Below, piece by piece: positions 1 to 7,563 of a stretch of 32,588 bases of DNA. Source of the stretch: Prevotellaceae bacterium (GTDB lineage Bacteria; Bacteroidota; Bacteroidia; Bacteroidales; UBA932). The position numbers were made by a program, and so were the translations under genes. The stretch covers positions 1-32,588 of the forward strand of contig JAITSM010000216.1 of NCBI GenBank assembly GCA_031287815.1, in the 5' to 3' direction. How positions within the stretch are numbered: the first letter of the stretch is position 1; each line of letters begins with the position of its first letter. The notes under the pieces were generated by a model. The model was not told the origin of the DNA and made no database searches. It saw only the letters and a list, made by a program, of their open reading frames with translations.

Positions 1-2145
1 GGGCATTCCCGCCGGCGCTTCTTCTTTCTTGGGTTCTTTGTTGATGAGCACCCCGCCGCGCGAGCCGTCGCGGTATACCGTGATGCCTTTGCATCCGCTC
101 TCCCACGCCGTTTTGTAGACCTCCGCTACTATTTCTTCGGTAATGTTTGCCGGCAGGTTGACCGTTACGCTGATAGAATGGTCTACCCATTTCTGTATGC
201 GTCCCTGCATTTTCACCTTCGCCACCCAGTCCACATCGTTGGCGGTGGCTTTATAATAGGGTGATTTCTCGATCAGCTGTTTTTGCTCTTCGTCGTTGTA
301 GTTCATCACTTCGTCGAGGTTATAGCCGTTGGCTTCGCACCATGTGAGGAATTTATGGTGGCACACGTTGTATTCTTCCCATGCGTCGCCCACTTCGTCG
401 GTGTAGGTAATCTTCGCATTCTTGTCGTTTGGGTTCACCTTGCGGCGGCGGCGGTACATGGGCGAGAACACCGGCTCGATGCCCGAGGTCGTTTGCGTCA
501 TCATGCTGGTGGTGCCGGTCGGCGCAATGGTGAGCATGGAAATATTGCGGCGGCCGTAGCGTACCATTTCTTCATACAATCCTTCGTCTTCTTTGCGGAT
601 ACGGTTAATCATCGGGTTGCTTTCTTCCCTTTTGGCGTCGTACATGGAAAACGTGCCGCGTTCTTTCGCCATGTTTACCGAAGCGCGATAGGCCTCTATG
701 GCCAATGTTTTTTGCACGCCTACGGAAAAGTCAATTGCTTCGTCCGTGCCGTAGCGCAGCCCCAGGGCGGCGAGCATGTCGCCTTCGGCGGTAATCCCCA
801 AGCCGGTGCGGCGGCCGTTGACGGCCTTTTCCTTTATCTTTATCCACAGTTCGCGTTCCACGCGGCGTACGTCGGCGTCTTCCGGGTCGCTGTCAATCTT
901 GGCAATGATGGCGTCTATTTTTTCCAGTTCCAAATCGATTAAATCGTCCATCAGGCGCATGGCTTTGGCCACATGCTGTATAAATAACGCTTTATTAAAT
1001 ACCGCCTTTTTCGTAAACGGGCTTTCGACATAGCCGTAAAGGTTGAGCGCAATCAGCCGGCAACTGTCGTAAGGGCACAGGGGTATTTCGCCGCAGGGGT
1101 TGGTGCTTACCGTGCGGTACCCCAAGTCGGCATAGCAGTCGGGCACCGATTCGCGGATAATCGTGTCCCAGAACAGCACGCCGGGCTCGGCGGATTTCCA
1201 TGCGTTGTGAACAATCTTTTTCCACAGGGACGTAGCGTCAATTTCCTTTTTGTATTTCGGATCTTTGGCATCAATCGGGTATTGCGCTACATATTTTTTC
1301 CCGTGCAGGGCGGCGCGCATAAATTCATCGTCGATTTTCACCGACACGTTGGCACCCGTTACTTTTCCCTGTTCCATTTTCGCATCAATGAAATGCTCTG
1401 CGTCGGGGTGCTTAATGGAGATGCTTAACATCAGCGCGCCGCGCCGGCCGTCCTGCGCCACTTCGCGCGTAGAGTTCGAATAGCGCTCCATGAAGGGCAC
1501 TACGCCGGTGGAAGTAAGAGCGCTGTTCAGCACCGGGCTGCCTCCCGGGCGGATATGCGAGAGGTCGTGCCCCACGCCGCCGCGCCGTTTCATCAGCTGC
1601 ACCTGTTCTTCGTCGATGCGCATAATGCCGCCGTAAGAATCGGCAGGGTTTTTATGCCCGATGACAAAACAATTCGACAATGACGCAATCTGGCAATCGT
1701 TACCTATACCGGTCATGGGGCCGCCCTGCGGGATGATATATTTAAAGTCTTTCAGCAGTTCGAAAATATCTCCGGCGCTCATCGGGTTGGCGTATTGTTG
1801 CTCGATACGCGCGAACTCCCCTGCCAGCCGCCGGTGCATGTCGTCGGGCGTGCGTTCGAAAATATTTCCGAACGAGTCTTTCATTGCATACTTGGTTACC
1901 CACACGTTGGCCGCCATTTCATCGCCGTTGAAATAGGCTTTGGTTGCCGCTACCGCTTCTTCGTAACTGTAAATTTTTTGTTTGCCGGCTTTGTTCGCCG
2001 TTTTTTCCGCCTGTTTTTCCACCTGCGGTTCTTTATTTGGAGTCATTTCTTCTTTTAGTTTTATATATTTTTCTTCCGGTATATTAAACGGTATACTCAC
2101 CGGGGCGATTCCCGGTAGCGGTGACGGTTGCATGGCAAGGTTCAT
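1..2145 (-). CDS. nrdJ: Vitamin B12-dependent (class II) ribonucleoside-diphosphate reductase, 3' end truncated by window edge
   Basis: Continuous reverse-strand frame from ATG at 2145 (MNLAMQPSPLPGIAPVSIPFN...) to window start. Motifs: GPMTGIGNDCQIASLSNCFVIG, KRRGGVGHDLSHIRP, STNPCGEIPLCPYDSCRL, IAPTGTTSMMTQTTSGIEPVF. Confidence 0.93.
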   Translation of the reverse strand, partial: MNLAMQPSPLPGIAPVSIPFNIPEEKYIKLKEEMTPNKEPQVEKQAEKTANKAGKQKIYSYEEAVAATKAYFNGDEMAANVWVTKYAMKDSFGNIFERTPDDMHRRLAGEFARIEQQYANPMSAGDIFELLKDFKYIIPQGGPMTGIGNDCQIASLSNCFVIGHKNPADSYGGIMRIDEEQVQLMKRRGGVGHDLSHIRPGGSPVLNSALTSTGVVPFMERYSNSTREVAQDGRRGALMLSISIKHPDAEHFIDAKMEQGKVTGANVSVKIDDEFMRAALHGKKYVAQYPIDAKDPKYKKEIDATSLWKKIVHNAWKSAEPGVLFWDTIIRESVPDCYADLGYRTVSTNPCGEIPLCPYDSCRLIALNLYGYVESPFTKKAVFNKALFIQHVAKAMRLMDDLIDLELEKIDAIIAKIDSDPEDADVRRVERELWIKIKEKAVNGRRTGLGITAEGDMLAALGLRYGTDEAIDFSVGVQKTLAIEAYRASVNMAKERGTFSMYDAKREESNPMINRIRKEDEGLYEEMVRYGRRNISMLTIAPTGTTSMMTQTTSGIEPVFSPMYRRRRKVNPNDKNAKITYTDEVGDAWEEYNVCHHKFLTWCEANGYNLDEVMNYNDEEQKQLIEKSPYYKATANDVDWVAKVKMQGRIQKWVDHSISVTVNLPANITEEIVAEVYKTAWESGCKGITVYRDGSRGGVLINKEPKKEEAPAGMP

Positions 2146-2349
2146 CTTTTTTTAATTTAAATAAATAATAATAAAATATTAAGGTGGTTTTATTTTGTGC
2201 AAAACGGAATGCTAAGTTACGACAACTTCCAATTTTTTTGGTAGGACAAAAACGATACTTATTAACGAAGAAATTAACAAGCGGACGGAACGTAAGGCCT
2301 AATCAGCGTTCCCGGTTTTTCAACAACGCTTTGTGCATAAAAAGTGGTA

Positions 2350-3396
2350 TCAGCAGCAATGCAGCTCGCAATCAGTACACCGGGAGAATTCTCCCTGCAA
2401 ACGCTTTTCTACCAACCCGGCGATACGCTCGCGCAACGGGGCAATGCCTATTTTGTCGAGGACGTCCTGCACAAACCCGATTTGCTGGAGCAGGCGCGCC
2501 TCTTTGAGCGCCACGCCGCGTGAACGAAGGTAAAACAGCGCCTGCTCGTCAAGCTGGCCAATGGTTGCGCCGTGCGAACACTTAACGTCGTCGGCGTAAA
2601 TTTCCAGTTGCGGCTGTGTGTACATTTTGGCCTGCTTGGTGAGCAATAAATTATTGTTTGCTTGGTAAGCTTCCGTTTTTTGCGCATCCTTGGCCACCAG
2701 CACGCGCCCGTGAAAGCGGCCGACCGCTTCGTTGTCCACGATGCCTTTGAACAGCTGGTCGCTCCGGCAGGAACCTACTTCATGGGTGATGCTGATGTCC
2801 GTCACAACCTTTTGCGTTCCGTCAATCAGGAACAGCCCGTTGGCGTGGCAGCCGGCATTTTCGCCCTGCAGCTTTATATCCATCACATTTTCGATGAATG
2901 CGCCGTGGAGCGTCATCACATTGCAGGTAACCCTGCTGCCGGTTGCTTGCCGTATGCGTATTTCCGAGCGGTGCTGGGAGCGGTTGTGTTCGCTTTGCAT
3001 CCACAGCAGTTCCAGTTGCGCGCCGGGTTGCACGACAATCGTTGTGGAACATTCCGTCATAAATGCATCGGGCGAAAGCGTGTGGTCGCAAATAATCAGC
3101 TGCGCCTGCGCCTGCGCCCCTATGAGGAATGTATTCGAAAATACCAGGCTGTCCGTATTCGCCCCGGTACGTATGTTAATAATTTGCAGCGGTTGCGCCA
3201 ATACTGCGCCAGCCGCCACCGTCAAGGCAACGCCCCTGCCGTTTTGATGCGGCGCAATCGTGAATTTTTCCGGCATCGCAGGCGCCTGTTCGCGATAAAC
3301 GCCGTTTATTACCAACGACGGTTGCAGCGTTGTCAGCGGCACATGGCAATGAAAGTCCGGGATATTGTCAGGTGTATAGTGGAAATGTTGCGTCAT
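2350..3396 (-). CDS. sufD: Fe-S cluster assembly protein SufD
   Basis: 348 aa; SufB/D family C-terminal motif DDVKCSHGATIGQLDEQALFYLRSRGVALKEARLLQQIGF. Confidence 0.9.
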   Translation of the reverse strand: MTQHFHYTPDNIPDFHCHVPLTTLQPSLVINGVYREQAPAMPEKFTIAPHQNGRGVALTVAAGAVLAQPLQIINIRTGANTDSLVFSNTFLIGAQAQAQLIICDHTLSPDAFMTECSTTIVVQPGAQLELLWMQSEHNRSQHRSEIRIRQATGSRVTCNVMTLHGAFIENVMDIKLQGENAGCHANGLFLIDGTQKVVTDISITHEVGSCRSDQLFKGIVDNEAVGRFHGRVLVAKDAQKTEAYQANNNLLLTKQAKMYTQPQLEIYADDVKCSHGATIGQLDEQALFYLRSRGVALKEARLLQQIGFVQDVLDKIGIAPLRERIAGLVEKRLQGEFSRCTDCELHCC

Positions 3397-3430
3397 AATA
3401 ATAGTGCAAAATTACACAATATTATTGAAT

Positions 3431-3527
3431 GGAGAGGGGAGAGGGAGTTAGGAGTTAGGAGTTAGGAGTTAGGAGTTAAAAACTAAAAACTAAAAGTGCT
3501 GGCGCCAGCTAACTCTTAACTCTTAGA
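3431..3527. repeat. Period-7 array / GCTGGCGCCAGC / inverted period-7 array
   Basis: (TTAGGAG)n and (ACTAAAA)n left of palindrome 3498-3509, taactcttaactctta on the right. Confidence 0.85.
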
Positions 3528-3608
3528 AACGATGATACAGTAATGGCTTTTTGATATTCGCTTCTTGTGTTTTAACGCAATGAATCGAAAAAAAATCATG
3601 AAATAAAA

Positions 3609-3639
3609 TTTGCAAATAAAAAATAAAGTAATATATTTG
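3609..3639 (+). promoter_or_regulatory. Bacteroidetes primary-sigma promoter upstream of structured RNA copy 1
   Basis: TTTG (3609-3612), 19-nt spacer, TATATTTG (3632-3639), matching the TTTG-N19-TAnnTTTG consensus. Confidence 0.75.
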
Positions 3640-3644
3640 CAGCG

Positions 3645-3915
3645 TTAATTATGCTCTTTACATATTGGCGTTTTATTTTTTAACGGAAATCTTCACAATT
3701 TCTAATTGTCCTATAAATAAAGTAAGTCACTTTTTATTTTATGAACGTGAACTTATTGGTTATAGGACAGGGTAGTGAAGAACCTCCGTTAAAAATCAAT
3801 TTAGTTCGCGTTTCGTATTTATATGGAATAACGTCAAAACAGTGAAAATGGCAGCGAATAAAAAATCGTAGCGAGGGGTTGTTTTTATGAAAAAGTTTGT
3901 GTTTGAAAACAACCC
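3645..3915 (+). ncRNA. Structured RNA copy 1 (leader or independent RNA) upstream of the FISUMP protein
   Basis: Nested helices AACGG(3682-3686)/CCGTT(3786-3790), CTTCAC(3691-3696)/GTGAAG(3775-3780), TGTCCTATAA(3707-3716)/TTATAGGACA(3760-3769), with internal loops AAAT/AACCT and AATTTCTAAT/GGGTA. 3' hairpin GGGTTGTTTT(3876-3885)/AAAACAACCC(3906-3915). Same fold with covarying helices in copy 2 (14571-14888, -). Confidence 0.8.
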
Positions 3916-4000
3916 TGAAGCTGCGAAAAGAACGTGGACTTATAGAACATAGACAATAGACAAAAAAAATTAAATATTAACTTTTTAAAAATATATTTTT

Positions 4001-5272
4001 ATGAAAACAAAACTTTTCTTTCTTCTCGCAATGCTTATAGGCGTTGCAGCAAGCGCCACCGTAACCGTAACGCCGCTTTCTACGGATTATTCCACCAACA
4101 AAGTAACCTTTAAAGTGGAATGGACGAACACCCCCTCTGCGCCCTACAATAATCGTGTGTGGGTGTGGATAGATTTCTGCCCGGTAACAGGCACAACGTC
4201 GGCAAACTCTTTTTCTACCGCCACCATTTCCAACCCTGCCAAAACAGGCGGAAACGGTACGGTTACTAACGCCACTGAGCGCGGCTTTTTTATTGAATAT
4301 GCCGCTGCCAATGCAGGAACAACTGTTACCGCCACATTAAGCAATGCAAGCGGCAAGTTCAATTGGTGCGCCTACGGCAGCGACTACCCGCCGAATGTAA
4401 CGTTGGAAAAGGGGACTTATACCTTTAAAGGTACAACCGATTTTATAGTAAGCAATCCCGCACAGACTGTAACTACTGCGACCATACCGCAAGCAAGTTT
4501 AACCGTTACTGCATCCAGTACATTTACGGATGCTACCGGTTGTCCCGGCATAGGAAGCCTTTATTGCCCCTACACAGGCAGCGATTTATATATGGATGCT
4601 ACGCATCTTTGCCGGCAACGCCCAAGCGGCGCACAGAATTGGGAAGCATGGATAAAAGACACGCGGGATAATGAACTGTATAGAATTGTGAAAATGCCCG
4701 ACAATAAATGGTGGTTGGCACAGAATGTAAAATTGGCGAGCTATAATGGAAAGACCGCCGGTACGACTAGTTCCAACTGTGCAAAGGATGAGTGTGGAAG
4801 AATATATTCGCGCGATGAGACCATCGGTGCTTGGGGTGGCTCAAATGGGTTTGGGGCAAACATTCAGGGTATTTGCCCAAATGGATGGCTTTTGCCGAGT
4901 TATACCGAATTCTTAAACATGCTGGTGTCACTCGTAAATGGTGCGAGTTACACTTATTACACGGGTAACCCCGGGTGCATTGGTTATAGGTTAAGCTCAG
5001 GGGTTTCAAGAATAGTCGCTGCTAAAGAAAACGTTTGCCAAACAAGCAATGATGTGTACGGGTGGGCTTCCGAAAAAACAATCTATGAAAACACCACCCT
5101 CGATGCTGAAGGCTGGATGTTGTCGCAAACCGCCGACCAGCAATACTGGGTCGTGCGGAAGATGACGCATATGTGTGTTGCCGGTGATGCTTGCGATTAT
5201 GTCAGTGTTGCACGAGCGCTTTACCCACAGAACGCCATGAACACTACAGTGCGTTGTATTCGCACTTTATAG
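4001..5272 (+). CDS. Secreted protein: conserved N-terminal domain plus C-terminal FISUMP (Fibrobacter succinogenes major paralogous) type domain
   Basis: Signal peptide MKTKLFFLLAMLIGVAASA. C-terminal GICPNGWLLPSYTEF...GWMLSQTADQQYWVVRKM...TTVRCIRTL is FISUMP-like. N-terminal ~175 aa is paralogous to the 13498-14403 product. Confidence 0.8.
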   Translation: MKTKLFFLLAMLIGVAASATVTVTPLSTDYSTNKVTFKVEWTNTPSAPYNNRVWVWIDFCPVTGTTSANSFSTATISNPAKTGGNGTVTNATERGFFIEYAAANAGTTVTATLSNASGKFNWCAYGSDYPPNVTLEKGTYTFKGTTDFIVSNPAQTVTTATIPQASLTVTASSTFTDATGCPGIGSLYCPYTGSDLYMDATHLCRQRPSGAQNWEAWIKDTRDNELYRIVKMPDNKWWLAQNVKLASYNGKTAGTTSSNCAKDECGRIYSRDETIGAWGGSNGFGANIQGICPNGWLLPSYTEFLNMLVSLVNGASYTYYTGNPGCIGYRLSSGVSRIVAAKENVCQTSNDVYGWASEKTIYENTTLDAEGWMLSQTADQQYWVVRKMTHMCVAGDACDYVSVARALYPQNAMNTTVRCIRTL

Positions 5273-5503
5273 TTTATGCCAAATAATAAACTCACCGGAG
5301 CAACAATATTGCTTTGAGCCGCCGCATAGCTTGTCCCTGCTGTGGTTTTTCCGTTCCACCTTTTAAAAACCATTCACATGAAATAGGAGTTAGTTTGTTA
5401 TTGTGATTTAAAGTTTCTTCCGGCGAAAGCCTATGAGACTTTTGTAGAGCAGCTGCCGCCGCTAACGCCGCCATTAGAAAATTAAATTCCAACAAGGCGA
5501 CCA

Positions 5504-5546
5504 AAACTCTTAACTTTTAATTTTTAACTTTTAGTTCTTAACTCTA
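5504..5546. repeat. Degenerate period-7 array overlapping the stop codon of the CorC-type gene
   Basis: cttaact tttaatt tttaact tttagtt cttaact ctactcg. Confidence 0.8.
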
Positions 5547-6806
5547 CTCGTCGGTCAGTGCGAGGCGCACCAAATCAATTTTAGTGGTAGAGGCTTTGAG
5601 GATGTGGATGCGAAAACGCCCGAATTGCAATACTTCGTTGGGTTGCGGGATACTTTCGTTGCAGTAGGTGATATACCCGGCGAGCGTTTCATACTCGTCG
5701 GATTCGGGGAGGTCGAGTTCGTAGGCTTTGTTGAGGTATTTTATTTCAAGGCGTCCCGAAAATTCAAATTCCGTGTCCGACAATTTTCGTTCCGTGAGTT
5801 CTTCGTTGTCGTGCTCGTCGCGTATTTCGCCGAAAATTTCTTCAATAATATCTTCAATGGTTACCAGCCCGGCTGTGCCGCCGTATTCGTCGGTAACTAC
5901 CGCCAACGCCTTTCCCTGTTTGATGAATGAAGCAAGCAGTTTTTGCGCCGGCATGGTTTCCGGCACAAAATCCATCGGGCGTAACAGTTCCGTCCGGTCT
6001 TTTTTCAAAAACAAATCTTTTGAGTGGACATAGCCTATGATATGGTCGATATTTTCGCGGTATACCAAGATGCGCGAATGCCCGCTCCGGATAAAGGCCT
6101 GGTGGAGGGCGTCGAACAGCTCGTCTTTTTCTATCGCCACCAAATCGGTGCGCGGCACCATGCATTCCCGCACGAGCACTTCGGAAAAATCCAGCGCATT
6201 CTGGAATATCTCCATATCGTGTTCGTATTCGTTCTCGTCGCTGCCCGCGCTGCTGACTTCGTTGGACAGGCTCATCAGGTCGGCTTTGCTGAACAACATT
6301 TTGGAATGTTTGGCGGCCAGTTTTATGCCGAATAGCCGGAGTAACCCTATTGACAGGGCGGTTACAAACTTTACTATCGGATACAGCAGGATGTAGCACA
6401 AAAAGGCAGGCCAGCAAAGGGTTTTCAACAGCCCGTTCGGATTCATCCGCGCGAGTATTTTGGGCAGGTACTCCGCCGTTACCAGCACAATCAATGTGGC
6501 GAAGAGGGTTTCAATAAGCAGTATCCCGCCGCTGGACTGCACAATATATTCCACAATGAACGGCTCGCAGAGGTTGGCCATGGCGATGCCGTATATCACC
6601 AGCGTGATGTTGTTTCCCATGAGCATAGTGGAAATATATTCGCTTGTCCGGCGCAGGAAGAAGCCGACGATTCTGGTGTAAGGCTTGTTTTGCTTGCGGT
6701 CTAACTCTATTCTCAGCTTGTTGGACGACAGCAATGCTACTTCCATACCGGAAAAGAAGGCGGAAAAAAGCAACGCCAGCAGCACGATGATTAACGAAGT
6801 ACTCAT
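5544..6806 (-). CDS. HlyC/CorC (DUF21-CBS-CorC_HlyC) family membrane protein, hemolysin-type
   Basis: 420 aa; N-terminal DUF21 transmembrane region; CBS/CorC motifs VRECMVPRTDLVAIEKDE and ALAVVTDEYGGTAGLVTIEDIIEEIFGEIRDEHD. Confidence 0.92.
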   Translation of the reverse strand: MSTSLIIVLLALLFSAFFSGMEVALLSSNKLRIELDRKQNKPYTRIVGFFLRRTSEYISTMLMGNNITLVIYGIAMANLCEPFIVEYIVQSSGGILLIETLFATLIVLVTAEYLPKILARMNPNGLLKTLCWPAFLCYILLYPIVKFVTALSIGLLRLFGIKLAAKHSKMLFSKADLMSLSNEVSSAGSDENEYEHDMEIFQNALDFSEVLVRECMVPRTDLVAIEKDELFDALHQAFIRSGHSRILVYRENIDHIIGYVHSKDLFLKKDRTELLRPMDFVPETMPAQKLLASFIKQGKALAVVTDEYGGTAGLVTIEDIIEEIFGEIRDEHDNEELTERKLSDTEFEFSGRLEIKYLNKAYELDLPESDEYETLAGYITYCNESIPQPNEVLQFGRFRIHILKASTTKIDLVRLALTDE

Positions 6807-7561
6807 GGGCGGACTATTTCTTCCTGGATTTTTTCCTGCGTAGCGAAGGGGGAAAGTATTTCCGCAGGTTGTTTATCAAGCATCCTGGCTCTTTTCGCCG
6901 GTTGCGGCGGCTCCGCCTCCTGCGGCGCACCGGTTTCCGCCGGGCTGCCAGCGGGCAGCGCAGCGGCTACGCTGTCCTGTGTGGCAGGCTCGTCGGACAC
7001 GTACAGTATGCCGTTATTGGCATTAAAGAATTTGTAGCCTTCAAACCGTTCGTCGGCCACCATGCCGCCCAGCCCGTCGAATGACAAATCGGGCGTAACG
7101 ATGCGTACCGGCGCATGGGTGTAAATATTTTTCTTCGCCCGGTCCCAGTACAGCGTATCGGTGTACAGCGTTTGTTGTTTCAGGTGGTTTTTGACGACTA
7201 CATTTCCTATGGCTTCCCAGTATTCCACCGGCTTTTCCCGGTTGTAGGCATAGTCGGCAATAATTTCGTTTTCCAGTTCGTGCGCAGCGGTATAAAAATA
7301 AACGTGCATGCCTTCCGGAAATACATTGTAGGGTTCTTCCGCCAGCAGGAAGCGTTGCAGCAACGGCGCTTCCAGATGCATGCGCAGCAAGCCGTTTTCG
7401 GTATAGTTAATCTGCAACCGGTCGATTTCCAAAGTAGGCACCTGCTTGTGGTCTTCAATCGCCGAAAGTTTATCCTGCCGGCTGTCGCACGAGCCGGACA
7501 GGAGAGCGCCTGCCATAAGCGCCACCAACAGGTTGGGACACGTGGTGCGGCGGTTATTCAT
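6803..7561 (-). CDS. lptC: LPS export ABC transporter periplasmic protein LptC
   Basis: 252 aa lipoprotein-like N-terminus; YAYNREKPVEYWEAIGNVVVKNHLKQQTLYTDTLYWDRAKKNIYTHAPVRIVTPD is LptC/YrbK-like. Lies between the outer-membrane barrel gene and the hemolysin-type gene as in other Bacteroidetes. Confidence 0.85.
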   Translation of the reverse strand: MNNRRTTCPNLLVALMAGALLSGSCDSRQDKLSAIEDHKQVPTLEIDRLQINYTENGLLRMHLEAPLLQRFLLAEEPYNVFPEGMHVYFYTAAHELENEIIADYAYNREKPVEYWEAIGNVVVKNHLKQQTLYTDTLYWDRAKKNIYTHAPVRIVTPDLSFDGLGGMVADERFEGYKFFNANNGILYVSDEPATQDSVAAALPAGSPAETGAPQEAEPPQPAKRARMLDKQPAEILSPFATQEKIQEEIVRP

Positions 7562-7563
7562 GA

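Noticed and set aside
283-2533. Many plus-strand ORFs (e.g. 283..942, 776..1033, 1661..1936, 1795..2058)
   Set aside because: Antisense shadows of the class II RNR and sufD coding frames; no recognisable domains.
2662-3465. 267-aa plus-strand ORF
   Set aside because: Antisense to sufD; low-complexity His/Arg/Val composition typical of a shadow ORF.
3876-3915. Rho-independent terminator
   Set aside because: The hairpin is not followed by a U tract in either RNA copy; the loop is conserved instead.
3645-3915. 6S RNA, tmRNA, RNase P RNA or known riboswitch
   Set aside because: Architecture (three short helices with AAAU/AACCU and AAUUUYUAAU/RGGUA loops, possible pseudoknot) and duplication upstream of secreted-protein genes do not fit any of these as I know them; a formal Rfam scan is still needed.
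4001-5272. Diversity-generating retroelement target (variable protein)
   Set aside because: No reverse transcriptase, Avd or adenine-biased template/variable repeat pair seen in the window; the second paralog shares the N-terminus rather than a C-terminal VR.
5292-5504. 70-aa minus-strand ORF MVALLEFNFLMAALAAAAALQKSHRLSPEETLNHNN...
   Set aside because: Short, no recognised domain, lies in intergenic DNA bounded by repeats; not enough evidence for a gene.
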